The notes beneath the pieces were generated by a model, which was not told the DNA's origin, ran no database searches, and saw nothing but the letters and a program-made list of their open reading frames with translations. The position numbers and the translations under genes were made by a program. Of a DNA stretch of 64,000 nucleotides, positions 11,064 to 22,479 are shown piece by piece. Every line of letters starts with the position of its first letter. The first letter of the stretch is position 1. The DNA comes from Heligmosomoides polygyrus polygyrus (Eukaryota > Nematoda > Chromadorea > Rhabditida > Heligmosomidae): the NCBI GenBank assembly GCA_947396885.1, contig OX377206.1:10780778-10844777 (forward strand), written 5' to 3'.

Positions 11064-11358
11064 CGGGCGCATGTAGCGCAGTCGGAGGATGTGACGGCTG
11101 TGACGTGCACCAGACACAGGATTCGTGGTTCGGATCCCTCGCCCCGGCCAACCAAGTCTCCCATCCCTCTGGGGTCGATGAATTGGTACCGGACTTGTCT
11201 AGGAAAGATAAATCGCTGACTTGATCATCAGCTGGCCACCGCAATTCAAATTCATTGTATAACCAAATACGCATTCAACTCGCCTCCACGACATCCCGTA
11301 AAAGTAGAATGCGTGGCGCATCCCACAGGGGATTGAATAACGCCGTCCTTTATCCTCT
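11064..11358 (+). repeat. tRNA-derived SINE, family A (copy 1)
   Basis: The head reads GCATGTAGCGCAGTCGGAGG (A-box-like), and GGTTCGGATCCC about 60 bp later is B-box-like, giving a split RNA polymerase III promoter. The body contains GGTACCGGACTTGTCT and ends CGCCGTCCTTTATCCT. Related copies are at 16836, 22264, 40002, 40285, 57200 (reverse) and 57953. It is not a functional tRNA: no acceptor-stem pairing is apparent. Confidence 0.8.
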
Positions 11359-11502
11359 AGCTAGAAATTGGTAGGAAGGGCATCGGAGTCGATGCCCGAG
11401 CTATCAGACAGAATGTCTATTGGGCATTTAGGAATGGTAGTGTAGGAATGCGATTAAGGTTAGAGATCTCATCTGAATTGTCCTAAGGAGCCTACACCAT
11501 TA

Positions 11503-11878
11503 GGGCCTGTTCATACTTCGCGACAGCACCGAAAGAGCGCAACGCGCGTGGCGTGTGCAGCGTGCGGAAGTATGAACAGGCGACAGCAGCGACTAGAGCG
11601 ACAAGAGCGACAGGAAAGGCTGGGGGGACAACGCCGGCGCTCGCGTATGAACACTTTTCGGCGGCGCGCGCTCTGTTTTAATCGATTCGCAGGTCTTGTA
11701 CGGGCGACGGGGAGCGACGAGAGCGCAGCGCGCGCGGCGTGCGCAGCGACAAGAGCAACTGGAGCGACAGCACCGGAGCTCGAGTATGAACACTTCGGCG
11801 GCGCGCGCTTGGTTTTAATCGATATGCATATTTTGCACGGGCGACAAGTCGCTCTTGTCGCGAAGTATGAACAGGTCC
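11503..11878. mobile_element. Palindromic MITE, Harbinger-like family (copy 4)
   Basis: GGGCCTGTTCATACTTCGCG is mirrored by CGCGAAGTATGAACAGGTCC at the right end. The flanking triplets are TTA (left) and TCA (right). The interior has repeats of GCGACAAGAG, two copies of a GTATGAACACTTxxGGCGGCGCGCGCT segment and internal family-end motifs, suggesting nested or fused copies. The 132-144-codon frames across it are by-products of the repeat. Confidence 0.75.
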
Positions 11879-12249
11879 TCAGGTACTCATCGGAGTGGTG
11901 CCGCTCCAAGGCTGAACACGGTCATGAAACACATAAACACGGTTCTAAACTGGGCGAGAGAGGAACTCCAGGGTCTGGCTGATCTAACTTATCCGTCCTG
12001 AGATACCCTATCGGTGGCACCGGTCACCAGTCCGCATAGTACCCACCATCCTATTCTAAATAGTATTCGAAACAAGCTTCTTTTTCAACAGTAGCCACAC
12101 ACAGACTAAAAGAGGAAAAATAGAACCGGCTAGGTGTCCGTCTCCAAGTTTAAGGCGAAGCCCAACATTGCGCACTTTTTCATTGTCTTGTGGTTAGAAA
12201 ACCGGTCAGTAATAAACAAGTCCCAAAAAAGGTAATGGAAAGGTGAAAG

Positions 12250-12445
12250 GTATTCTCCACAGCGTACAGCTAGAATATGCGCAGAAAACTCTGAAAATGG
12301 TATAGACGCCAGAATCCCCAAATCTTAACCAGTCAGTCGAAATGCAAAAATGCAGCAGCGCACACGAACCAAACCCCCGACCTTCCTCGCATGAAGCGAT
12401 CCCTCCCGCTTCCACTGCGCTTCGAACCGCCTGCCTGCTGAGGCA
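12250..12445 (-). repeat. tRNA-derived SINE, family B (copy 1)
   Basis: Read on the minus strand it has AAGCGCAGTGGAAG (A-box-like), then GGGTTTGGTTCG, then a conserved body with CATTTCGACTGACTGGTTAA and a GTCTATACC...GCGCAT end. Copies of the same family lie at 39060-39240 (minus) and 49920-50115 (plus). Confidence 0.7.
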
Positions 12446-13082
12446 TCGCGGGCGTACGAGACCCCCAAACTCGTGAACACCGTATTCCACTCCGACTTCT
12501 AGGACCCCTACACCTCGGATTTAACGACTTGGCAAAAAGGAAACATATTTTTATACTAATTGAGGCGTGGGATCCTCCCTATATGACTCGCTCCCCCCCC
12601 CCCCCCCCGTTCAAACATACATACGCTTCACACCTCTCCTTTGTCAGAGGGAAAGGAAGACAACTACATTGATAAGTAACCAACCTGAATACTGAAGCGC
12701 ATTTCAAACTAAAGACGGACCGGCGAAATAATCAATATGTCTCGCTGTGTCGGACGAGCGCGTGGAAGTACGCCGGTGTTGTCTGCGCTTCCTGCCTCCA
12801 TATAATCCCTCCGCACTTTCCCATGCACGCTCGCTGGCTGCGACGGTTGAGCGTGAGAAAATCGCCTTCTTCTCTACTCTCTCTCAAATGTCCCTCATGC
12901 TTTTCATCATCAAGTGTCTTCAGGACGCTCATCTCTTCCCATGCATTTGGCGGGATGTTCCAAAGAAATGGACACTATGGGTGGGCGAATAATGAGTTTC
13001 TGAAACCCAGAAAAGGGATAGGGACAATTTGTCGAACAATAAAGAAGAGGTCGGGTAGTGAGAGCTTTAGGGATCGTTCAGT
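12446..13082. other. No supported gene
   Basis: The strand carries a poly-C tract at about 12591-12608. Open frames of 81 and 110 codons at 12747-13155 have no recognisable motif and run into the inverted repeat at 13083. Nothing else was identified. Confidence 0.4.
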
Positions 13083-13158
13083 CTGCACCGGGGCTGTGCG
13101 TAATTACGATTTACGGCGATCTTTGGCAAATTTTTTACGATTTACGACACTTTAGGTT
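13083..13158. repeat. Left arm of a distant inverted repeat
   Basis: GGGGCTGTGCGTAATTACGA and the following TTTACGGCGATCTTTGGCAA recur in inverse, diverged form at 16212-16320. The two arms are about 3.1 kb apart and enclose the 130-bp array, the CA tract and a mariner. They may be termini of one large element or two copies of a small repeat. Confidence 0.55.
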
Positions 13159-13740
13159 GTACATCGTTTGCTAAGGCGTCTCCAGATTTATTGCCAGACG
13201 TCCACTTTGACCTGAATGCATTTTAGTTTAATTTGAAAGGAGTCCAATTTGACTTAGGAAGAGTATATTTTAAATTGAAAAACTCTGAAGTCTGATTAGT
13301 AAAAAATCCATTTAAGGCAAGGGAAAACGGTGTATGAAACACAACTGGTAGGTACTTATACATCCATTATGCAATAAGAGTGTATCAAACAACAACCACC
13401 GCGTGATACACGATTTCAAAATCTGTGGTTATTAGTAGAGATTGCAGCGAAGGCGTTTTCTAACTATAAAAGTAGTTACAACTTCTGAAACATGGTCGAC
13501 AACATCAGACACCTACCTACCTATGACGCTAGTTTCCTATTCAAGTTGGTCTGTAGTTATCGTATTTCGAAAATGTTGAAATATTCTCTACTATTTAATA
13601 ACCTTCTCAAAGCCTTCGCTGTAGTAGTAACTTCTCATCACCAATTTTAGCTGTAACCTAACTCATGATTTCTGTACGAAGAACACCTTAATTACGTTGA
13701 TTGCGACAAATTAGAAAGAAACTGAAAAAAAGGACATCCA

Positions 13741-14115
13741 CAAAAAATGGATAGTTTGATCGGTATCGATTGATGGTGATCGATACTTCAAAAACAAACT
13801 TCAGATTCGTGTTCAACGACATCGATGACCCCAGGGCTAAAGTCTCTGACCGTCTGAACGTCACCCGCAGAAAATCAATAATTTTATCAATACCGATTGA
13901 TGGCGATTGATTCTTCGAAAACCAACTTGTGATTCGTGTTCGACGACCTTGACTACCACTAGGGCAAAAGTTTCGGACACCGCTTGAACGACATCCATAG
14001 AAAATCGATGATTTGATCAAAATCGATTGATGGCGATCGATACTTCAAAAACCAACTTCAAGTTCGTGCTCAGTGACCTTGACTACCCCCAGGGCTAAAG
14101 TTTCGAGTCGCCACC
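13741..14115 (+). repeat. 130-bp tandem repeat array (three units)
   Basis: Units start near 13743, 13870 and 14000 with AAAATCGATRRTTTGATC, then ATTGATGGCGATCGATACTT, then CAGATTCGTGTTCAGCGACC and CCCAGGGCTAAAGTTT. The array continues into a unique tail (CGCCAAGGCGCAGTGCCCCC) and a CA microsatellite. The same order recurs at 15325-15560 and 23900-24582. Confidence 0.8.
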
Positions 14116-14162
14116 AATCGTTGAGTATCGCCAAGGCGCAGTGCCCCCACTCCAGTTGTGAC

Positions 14163-14397
<235 letters not shown>

Positions 14398-14412
14398 ACT
14401 CCTTTACATATA

Positions 14413-15318
14413 TTAGGGGGGGCCAAAAGTAATGAGACAAAATGAAAAAAAATCTTTATCTCCTTATAACTCAATTACAACTCAACGATGCTGAGGAGTG
14501 TATTTGCCATTAAGGGCAAGGACCTTGCTGCCATCGCTCAGCCAACTTCCTGATCCCATCCTTCCAGAACTGCTTGAGCCTGGTGTTGATCAACTGCTCG
14601 ATATGGTTGTCAAGGACTGCTTGGGTTTTTGTGTCCCTTCCGACTAGGAAGTCCTGTAGGCTCAAGTAGTAGTCGTAGTCGCATGGAGAGATGTTCAGCG
14701 AGTGCGGTGAGTGAGGCATGTGAACGTAGCCCAGCTGGCCAAGCTTATCCGTGCTTACTTGTTCCCGATGGGGTACGGCGTTGTCGAAGAGGAGAACCTT
14801 CTTGAAGCGCTGCGAATGAATAAGAGCGAGTCGCCCGCCCATCTCCTCTATTTCGTTCACCATGGCCTTGGAGTTCATCGCGGTGCTCTTGGGAAACAGC
14901 CTCCGGTAAACCGATCCATGGGCGCAGACCCAAAAGCTCCAAAGATGCTTCTCGCCGTGAACATCTCGCCGAACGAAGGTCGGTAACAATTCACCAGGCC
15001 TCACCCAGACTCGCTGCTTGGCAGGGTTAAGGTAGAAGACGTACTTCTCATCTTGCGTGAATATTGAGCCCAGGCTGCTCGGGGTTGGGAATTGGGGGAG
15101 ATTTGAGCGACACAGGTCGACTCGTCAGACTGGGGTTTCGGCATGAGACAGGCTGGGGTTTTTGGCATGCTTCTGGAAAGAGCGGAAGTGGTAACTTTTC
15201 AGATGGGCTTCAGTAAGTAGCATACAAACATACAAATACAACAAGCACGAAACCAGACTCCAGCCACGAGATATATGGACACGACGTGGGGTGTCTCATT
15301 ACTTTTGGCCCCCCCTAA
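14413..15318 (-). mobile_element. Deleted mariner element (copy A1)
   Basis: Perfect or near-perfect TIRs of about 28 bp start TTAGGGGGGGCCAAAAGTAA at both ends and are flanked by TA (14411-14412 and 15319-15320). The element is 906 bp, shorter than the usual mariner of about 1.3 kb. It lacks the N-terminal helix-turn-helix coding part. A second copy with the same deletion is at 60035-60927. Confidence 0.95.
14510..15075 (-). pseudogene. Mariner transposase, catalytic part only
   Basis: The frame on the minus strand shows the three catalytic aspartates of a mariner transposase in context: FTQDEKYVFYLN (upstream of the first start codon), VLLFDNAVPHR, and ISPCDYDYY. There are 34 residues between the second and third Asp, the D34D spacing of mariner. 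The DNA-binding N-terminus is missing and the usual PYSPDL motif is altered to PHSLNI, so it should not be active. It would act in the nucleus on the 28-bp TIRs. Confidence 0.9.
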
Positions 15319-15324
15319 TAGTAG

Positions 15325-15560
15325 GATATCGGTTGATGGCGATCGATATTTCAAAAATCAACTTCAAATCCGTGCTCAGTGACCTCGATTACTCCCAGGG
15401 CTAAAGTTTCGAGTCACCATCAATCGTCGAGTATCGCCAAGGCGCAGTGCCCCACTCCAGTTGTGATGGACGGACAGAAGGATGGAAACACAGACACTGA
15501 CAGACGGACGGGCGGACAGAGAGACAGACAGACACACGCACACACACACGCTACTCCTTC
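15325..15560 (+). repeat. 130-bp repeat unit plus CA tract
   Basis: One unit (ATATCGGTTGATGGCGATCG onward) is followed by the GCCAAGGCGCAGTGCCCCAC tail and a short CA/GA tract ending CGCTACTCCTTCATATATA. The same CGCTACTCCTT text precedes the mariner at 14395. The mariner therefore inserted into a pre-existing array whose two halves now flank it. Confidence 0.75.
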
Positions 15561-16211
15561 ATATATACGGACCCAATCTCTTAGTCAGGAGCTTACATTT
15601 AAAGTTGCGCTGTCCTTTCTTCTTCGGAGCAGTTCTGTTAGCAAACGGCTTTACAATGGTAGAAAGATGAAAAAGTTTTTTAAGCTAAGCTATAAGTCGA
15701 ACTCGAGAAACTACCCTCTACACATGACGGTGTTTCGTGGCATGGTTTCACATCAGAACATCGAAAAACAACGCCAAATGGAAGCGCACATGAGGCTATA
15801 AGAGGACTCTTAATCTGGCATATCTTTGTGACCGGGAAAGGAGCTTATAAGATGATACTCCTAATCTGGGTACATTTTTATAAGCTGAACTGCATCACGT
15901 CATTAGAGGCCAGATTTGTAGAACAAAGATCATATTTACGATTATTTATTAATTTATTTATTGCACCACCAAATTTATGCACCAAATCAAACATGAATTA
16001 GCATAATGGAGTAGAAACAAAATAAAAGCACCATCCCCTTCATCCCAAGACTATCCTTCGTTGCTGTTTCATGATGCTCTTGGCGCTATTGAAAAAATAT
16101 ATCCGAAAAATAAAAGCAAGTTTTCTATAGGTCGCTTTGAAACTATAGAATGGAGAGCATTAAGAAAGGCCTGCTGAAGCAGCAGAGCGGGAATTGATCC
16201 AGCCATCGGAC
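15561..16211. other. No gene seen
   Basis: A frame of 62-140 codons runs out of the CA tract up to about 15801 but shows no motif. TTTATTAATTTATTTATT lies near 15943. Nothing else was identified. Confidence 0.4.
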
Positions 16212-16320
16212 CTTCTTATTTACGATTTACGACCCAAAATGTCGTAGATTGTAAAAAAAAAGTTGCCAAAAATCGCCGTAGATCATAAATTGTAAGTCGT
16301 AACTACGCGCACCCCTGGTA
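16212..16320. repeat. Right arm of the distant inverted repeat
   Basis: Inverse and diverged copy of 13083-13158, containing CGCCGTAGATCATAAATTGT and ending GTAACTACGCGCACCCC. Confidence 0.55.
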
Positions 16321-16835
16321 CACACGCACCAGGCTGCCTTTCTAGTGGCATTTTTTCGTTGCGATTTAACACACAGGGTCTTGGTTGATTGTGGTGGTCC
16401 TTTTTTAGGAAGTGTAGAGATTCTGCGACACAAGGAGGTTGAGCCACATACCCATCTATCCACCGTGCCGCTCCTCTATCCACTGCGCCACCACTGCTCC
16501 GCCGTCGATGCTGCTTCCACCCTGCGTGAGCTAGTGCACTTGGAGGACTGTGCCAGCAGACAGAGGGCTAAAAAGCAATCTGGAAATGGTTCACAACTCG
16601 TTCATACTACCACGTGACCAACTCTGAAACGATCGAAGTCCTGGTAAGACTTGGCGGGCCCAAACTTGACTTGGCGGGATCTGTGCCACGAATCATAAAA
16701 ACATCATCATATACACCAACGAGACCAACGAGTGCATGGCGTGTACCCAACGAGTGCATGGCGCAATCACTACGATTAACGAGACAGAAAATCTTTGCAC
16801 CTCTCCATCTAATAGTAGGAATAAGGTCAACGATA

Positions 16836-17030
16836 AAGGACGGCGTTAGTCAGCTGCTGATGTGGCATGCGCCATGCATTCCACTTCTACGGATTGTCGC
16901 GGTGCAATTCAAATACGTATTTGACCCGTGTAATGACTTGCGATGTCCAGCTGATGAGCACGTCGGTGTTTTATCCTTCACAAACAAGTCTGCTCTTAAT
17001 TCTCTGACCCCCATACGGATGAACGATACA
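16836..17030 (-). repeat. tRNA-derived SINE, family A (partial)
   Basis: It begins on the plus strand with AAAGGACGGCGTTAGTCAG, which is the inverse of the family's ACGCCGTCCTTT end. It continues through the TCCACTTCTACGGATTGTCG and CACAAACAAGTCTG segments of the body. The tRNA-like head is missing. Confidence 0.65.
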
Positions 17031-17238
17031 ATTTTCACCACCATTGTAACACCACACAATTTCTTGAGACCTTCATTTTAAAAGATAATTTGCTACACCT
17101 CCGCCGTTACAAAGTGAAACGCCAACAACACTACTGACATGATTCTATTTACAGTATTTGCAAGAATTATTCATAAAGAGATCAAACAGCATTTCTAACT
17201 TATAAAAGCAGCTCAGTGCAGTTTTTTTAAAGTAAAAA

Positions 17239-17382
17239 GTATACGTTGGATTCGAATAAATCATCTTCGGATAACCGATTCGGTTAAACCAATCCGAATC
17301 ATTCAAAAATCCGGGATTTGAAAAATAGCGTTATCCGAGTCAACCAATTATCCGAAGATTTTTGATCGGATCCAATGTATAC
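17239..17382. mobile_element. Short hairpin element with GTATACGTTGGAT ends
   Basis: GTATACGTTGGATTCG at the left end is mirrored by GATCGGATCCAATGTATAC at the right. Inner arms CATCTTCGGATAA and TTATCCGAAGAT pair as well. At 144 bp with no coding content it looks like a MITE, abutting the large inverted repeat that follows. Confidence 0.6.
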
Positions 17383-17389
17383 AGCAACG

Positions 17390-18255
17390 GACGCGTCTTT
17401 TGAATAGACGCCGCAAAAACCGCCATTTTGCGGTTCTTGCTTGTTTTTGATAAAACTCGCCTCATTTGAAAAAGCAAGGGGGCATATTTGCGCTTAGGAG
17501 CTCGAGCTCTATCTTTTGTTATACATATTTCGTATGGAGCCATGAAAATGTCCGAAATTGAAAATTTGCGCTCCGTTGGGAAGGGCGGGTTGTCGGACGC
17601 AAGCCGTTGAAAACGGTTGCTGCTCACAATTCCTCTAATTTGAGGTTTTCTTTTTTGGAAAGCGCTTGGTACCGCTCGATTCGTCTCTTCAAGATCTACA
17701 AACAAATGTATACAACTTCGAGAGATCGCTGCGTTTCCGCAGTGGGTGGTCAAAAATGGCTGGAGCAGACTTTTTGGTACTGGAGAAGCTTATATTCCAG
17801 GACTTGCATGTTCTCAGAGTATGTCAAGCATGGCGTAAAGTGTTCTGTCATGCCAGGAATCCTCTGAGAATGCGCCGTGCACAATGCATAAAGGACCGAA
17901 CCTATCAATGAGGGGTGGGGGGGACAGCTTGTAGTGTGAGCATTTGGGTAGTTTTACGAAATTCTCAACAGCCCTACTCAGGAACTGCTGTACTCTGTCC
18001 CGGCGAGACTTTGGAGTGCGCTGTGCACAAGGTATATAGGAACGAACCTATCAATCGACTGGGCGCGACAGCTCGCAAATTGCCGCGGGCGTGTTCTGAG
18101 CGCAATAACTCTGTCACGTTTGAATCTTTCCGGCTGCGACTTGTGAATTTTTTAAGCAGTAGAAAGCTCATAGGTGCACTGAAAAAAAGCAACGTAGCTT
18201 ATGATTGTACAAAGTTACAGCTGTGCGAACATGCAGGTAAACCTTGTGTGACATG
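17390..18255. repeat. Large inverted repeat, left arm
   Basis: This ~0.87-kb arm matches the inverse of about 20285-21262. Shared landmarks are AAAACCGC...CGGTTTTTGCGGC at the outer end, AAGGATAGAGCTCGAGCTCC-like sequence, TATACATTTGT, the CAGGAATCC/GCATGCC segment, and the CGCAATAACTCTGTCAC stretch at the inner end. Similar translated frames on the two arms (DRARAPKRKYA, SISDIFM) suggest an ancestral coding sequence, but no family was recognised. Confidence 0.7.
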
Positions 18256-18499
18256 ATTATTTTCCGATTTTAATCGACCACTGCAGGAAGACAAGGAAAG
18301 CTAACGGCCTACGAATGCGTAGCCTTAGTTCCAGTTGCCATTTTATTGCTGCGGAGGGCAGCGGTGAAGTTTTCTTCGCCCTGACTCACCCATATTTGAG
18401 TTTTTGACACTCGAGATGGTACCGTTGTGTTCAGCACGAAAATCGCTATCGAACGGTATCAATCTCGGCCAATTTCGATTGATATTTGACAATTTCCCT

Positions 18500-19404
18500 C
18501 GAGGACGAGGGCGCTCTTCGCCGAGTTTGCCCGGACGATGACCTCATCGACAATCGATAAATCCAGACTAAGAGTAAGCAAGTATTGGACCTTTCTGCCA
18601 GTACAAGGTCGTCGAACTAGGTACTGTTTTCACTACCCGCAATTAAAAAGAATGAATCGTGAAAAGGTGTTCAATTCCATCTTCTACCGTGGTGCTCGAT
18701 GGCTTCAGATGCTGCCTCCTAACCTATTAGATGCGCCGAATATTTCCGTATTCCGTGAAAAGGTTGAAGAAGGTAGATTTATTTTCAATTTTGCATATTT
18801 CTGACATCACCTAGAGATCATCTTGCCCTATTTCGTTATTCAATTGGTTTCATGTTTCTAATGTGTCCGTGTTCCTATTGAGTTCGATTGCACTACACAT
18901 TCGTTCCTACATTGTCGCACTATCTCCTTACCTAAGCTTTTTTTTCATTCGTAGTTGTTTCGTTAGATGTTTTTTGCTAGCACTTTGTCACTGTTCACCC
19001 TGGTATTCTAAGGCATACTAAAGACTTCTTGTTTCCCCAATGCAGCTGTGGATGGGAGTTGGTGAAGTTGGCGGACCTACTAAGTTGGTATCCGGAGCCG
19101 TTCTCCCTCATGTCGGCTTGCAGTGTTGGCGGGCCACTGCCCTTCTTCACCTCTTCCCCATCCTCCCCTACCGGACTACTGTCTGCGATAGTTGTCATGC
19201 CTTTTTATTTTCTTTACCCTTTTTTTCTAGGAGTTTCTAGTCTCACCGAAAATCATTTATGATGGCTCTGTTTCGTCATATTTGTTGAATTTGTTTTGAG
19301 TTTTTTTTCTTTCATGATTTCATTTTCGCCTTATATGCTGTATCCGTAATTAGACAATTTCATGCGCACTATATTGTGCAAATAAATAAATAAATAAATA
19401 AATA
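18500..19404 (+). mobile_element. CR1-like LINE, 3' end
   Basis: The frame at 18538-18804 contains RGARWLQMLPPNLLDAP followed by NISVFREKVEE. This matches the conserved extreme C-terminus of CR1/jockey-type LINE polymerases (WNSLP...APS...FK pattern). A non-coding 3' region follows and ends with an (AATA)n tail at about 19380-19403. The 5' part is missing, as is common for LINE copies. It lies between the arms of the large inverted repeat. Confidence 0.7.
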
Positions 19405-19612
19405 TTTTCGAAATTTGCCAAATTTTTTTGTCCAAACTCGTCTTGGGGGTTATTTGGAGCGCCGATTACGAATCCGAGGTTATGGCAGCTGGGGAGTTAT
19501 GGGCACTTCATCGTGAAGTACCTCAATTGCTTTGCTAGCCTACGCATTCATAGGCCCTTAGCTGGTCGCGTGTTCCCACAGTGGTCGACTAAAATCGGAA
19601 AAAATCGTGTCA
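19405..19612. repeat. GATCAC-family fragment and spacer
   Basis: GGGGGTTATTTGGAGCGCCGA near 19445 resembles the start of the GATCAC family module, without the inverse half. No gene. Confidence 0.4.
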
Positions 19613-19790
19613 CACAAGGTTTACCTGCATTTGCGAACCGCTGTAACATTGTCCAGTCATTAGCTACGTTGCTGTGTTTCAGCACACCTATTCACCATTC
19701 TACTGCTTACAAAATCCACAAGTTGCAGCCGGAAAGATTGAAACGTGACAGAGTTATTGCGCTCAGAACAAGCCCTCGCGTCCAATTTAG
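19613..19790 (+). repeat. Extra partial copy of the inverted-repeat inner end
   Basis: The GTTGCTG...TTTCAG segment through CTTACAAAATCCACAAG and TTATTGCGCTCAGAACA matches 20317-20460 in direct orientation and 18110-18250 in inverse orientation. Three copies of this end therefore lie within 3 kb. Confidence 0.65.
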
Positions 19791-20284
19791 TACAACAACG
19801 ATCGATGTTCTCCGCGCTTTTATTCGCCCAGATTACAGTTCTTGCTGCTCTCAGTAACACCTTTCAATTCACCACGAAAATGTCTATCGAATGGCACGAA
19901 AGTTGGCCCGGTTCGAAAACATCGATTTTCGATGACGTCATCGAACGAAAGCCCAAAACTGCCCTCTTCTTCGATGCGAAATTGTCAACAAAAAAATCGA
20001 TACCTCCAGAATTGGTCGAGATTGAAACCGTTCGATAGAGCTTTTCGAGCTGAACAGAACGGTGCCATTGGTAGCGTCGAGAACTCAAATGTGGGCGAGT
20101 AGTGGCGGAAGGAACTTCACCGTTGCCCTCCGCCTCTCTAAAGGAGCAGACTGGGCTAAAGCAGTTTAGGCATCTGGAGAGTTGCAAGCACGTCGTAGTA
20201 AAATGCTTTCAGTCTCGTGCTCACCCACGCATTTGCATGCCGTTAGCTCTCCTTGTCTTCCCGCAGTACATGAGAATTCGGACG

Positions 20285-21262
20285 AAATCGTGCCACACTC
20301 GGCTAATTTGCATTTTTGCATCGCTGTAGCTTCGTACAGTCATAAGCTACGTTGCTTTTTTTCAGGGACCTATTGAGCTTTCTACTGCTTACAAAATCCA
20401 CAAGTCGCAGCCGGAAAGATTCAAATGTCACAGAGTTATTGCGCTCAGAACATGCCCGCGGTGCAATTTGCGAGCTGTCGCGCCCAGTCGATTGATAGGG
20501 TCGATCCTATATACCTTAAGCACAGCGCACTCCAAAGCGTCGCCGGCACAGAGTACAGCAGTTCCTGAGTAGGGCTGTTGAGAATTTCGTAAAACTACCC
20601 AAACGCTCACACTACAAGCTGTCCCCCCCCCTCATTGATAGGTTCGGTCCTTTATGCATTGTGCGCGGCGCATTCTCAGAGGATTCCTGGCATGACAGAA
20701 CACTTTAGCCATGCTTGCCATACTCTGAGAACATGCAATTCCTGGAGTATAAGCCTCTTCAATCGCAAAAAGTCTGCTCCGAGTCATTTTTAACCACCCA
20801 CTGCGAAAACATGGTGATCTGGCGAAGCTGTATATATCCTTGTGTAAATCTCGAAGAGACGAACCGATCGGTACCAACCGCTTCTCAAAAAACCTCAAAT
20901 TAGAGGAATTGTGAACACGCAATGGTTTTCAACGGCTTGCGACCGACAACTCGTCCGCGACCGCCCTTCGCAATAGAGCGCAAGCATTCCATTTCGGACA
21001 TTTTCATGGATTTATATGAAATATGTATACCAAAGGATAGAGCTCGAGCTCCTAAGCGCAAGTATGCCTTTGGTTTTTCAAATGAGGCCAGTTTGATCAA
21101 AAAGACGCAAAAATATGAAATATGTATACCAAAGGATAGAGCTCGAGCTCCTAAGCGCAAGTATGCCTTTGGTTTTTCAAATGAGGCCAGTTTGATCAAA
21201 AAGACGCAAAAACCGCAAAATCGCGGTTTTTGCGGCGTCTATTCAGAAGACGCGTCCGGTAC
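20285..21262. repeat. Large inverted repeat, right arm
   Basis: Inverse of 17390-18255, with the same ordered landmarks. It contains an exact 99-bp tandem duplication not present in the left arm. A poly-C run of about 9 lies at 20623-20631. Confidence 0.7.
21014..21211 (+). repeat. Exact 99-bp tandem duplication
   Basis: Two units, 21014-21112 and 21113-21211, both starting ATATGAAATATGTATACCAA, appear identical. The length is a multiple of three and repeats a 33-residue block in one frame. The left arm has a single copy, so the duplication postdates the inverted repeat. Confidence 0.9.
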
Positions 21263-21457
21263 TGTAGTAAGTTCCGACAATCATCCAAAAACAACTGCAG
21301 AAACTACATTGCTGATTTTTTCAGAGCTCAGCAACTGGCAGACACGACCAGCGCGGAACAGAGAGTCTTTTCGGTCTCTTGAACAATTGTCAAAGCTACG
21401 GTTGTGAAATGAGTTTTTCTTGGAAAATTCGATAGTTGGTCAGCATTTCTTCTTTAG

Positions 21458-21589
21458 GGGAGATGGTGAAGTCCGCCCATGAGAGGGCGATTCAAGCGCA
21501 TCGTCTATTGCGCCATTGGGTGGACTGCCACTCTACCGATTGCCCACTTTGCGATGATCTTGGTGATCCAGTGAATCTTCCGCAAGATG
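21458..21589 (+). CDS. Unrecognised gene, exon with HCCC zinc-binding-like motif
   Basis: An exon is bounded by TTCTTCTTTAG and a consensus GTAAGT donor. It begins with two bases of a split codon and ends with one base over. It encodes HERAIQAHRLLRHWVDC then HSTDCPLCDDLGD. The spacing H-x3-C-x4-C-x2-C is that of the last zinc site of TAZ1 domains in CBP/p300-type coactivators, but the other two TAZ sites are not in this exon. Its end phase fits the exon at 28961 (one base plus GA, making a Gly codon). Identity of the gene is open. Confidence 0.5.
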
Positions 21590-22263
21590 GTAAGTGTCCC
21601 CTTTCCCAGTTTTTATGTATATCTCGACAATGCTGTCTGCGGAGACCATTTACCGATTTCGACTCTAATTCCTGCCCTCCGTAATGTCCACTGATAGGAC
21701 TTATTGGTTATCTTGAACAAGCGGTGGGAAGCATCTGCTTAAAATAGTGCCGCAGCACGATCTTGCCTAGCTTGAGAGCTATCGACGATTTCGTAGGAGC
21801 CTTGGCCTGCGGTATACTAAGGTATTCCGAAGGCTAAGACTTACAAAATCGGTATGGTAACGGTATAGGTACATTCCGGGAAAACAGCCAGACTGCACAC
21901 GCCCCTAGCCAATCACGGAACCGGGGCTCGCCGTAACGAACGTGGTAGTCCAAATTGTCATAACTCGGCTGATACACAGCCTCAGTCATCAAAATAAAAG
22001 TCTGTAAAAGTTAGTCAAATAAAAGGTCAAAACATTAAAGGATATTGAAACTCCTGGACGTGGTGAACATAGACTGTGTCACCATGTTCAAGAGTTTTAG
22101 CGTCACACTTCCCATTCCCATAGAGGTGCGTATGAAATCGAAAGCTGGTGATAATTAGTCCCCTTCGAGTTCCATACCAATCATTCATGTAATCGTTACT
22201 CAAAAAATCAATTTCCAGTTGTTGTTTTTTTTGCAAGTTTTGTATTTGCATATCTGGTATTTG
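21590..22263. other. Putative intron, no feature seen
   Basis: Between the exon and the next SINE there is no open frame with motifs and no terminal repeats. If the exon pairing is right this is the start of an intron of about 7.4 kb. Confidence 0.35.
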
Positions 22264-22479
22264 CGCGGTCGCGTGGAGAGCAGTCCGAGGACGTACCGAC
22301 CGCCACGCCCACCCGATTCTAGGTCTCGGTTCGGATTTGCTGCCTAGGCCAACTAAGCGTTCGATCCCTCTGAGGTCGGTAAAATGTTGAATGTCTCCAC
22401 GACATCTTGTAGAAGTAGAATGCATGGCGCATCCGCATCCGAAAAGAAATTGTTGAATGCCGTCTTTTATCCTTTATCG
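22264..22479 (+). repeat. tRNA-derived SINE, family A (copy 2)
   Basis: The A-box-like head (GCGTGGAGAGCAGTCCGAGG) is altered. GGTTCGGATTTGCTGCC is the B-box region and TGCCGTCTTTTATCC the 3' end. The middle has a deletion relative to the copy at 11064. Confidence 0.7.

Noticed and set aside
11064..11150. Possible tRNA gene (A-box and B-box)
   Set aside because: No acceptor stem or CCA-side pairing, and the sequence is repeated with a long shared tail; it is a SINE.
11511..11982. Open frames of 132-144 codons on both strands
   Set aside because: They arise from GCGACAAGAG-type repeats inside a palindromic MITE.
12823..13155. 110-codon frame as a possible exon
   Set aside because: No motif, and the end lies in an inverted repeat shared with 16212-16320.
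13741..14115. Regular ~130-bp repeats that might suggest a CRISPR array
   Set aside because: Whole units repeat with no conserved-repeat/unique-spacer pattern, and the genome is eukaryotic.
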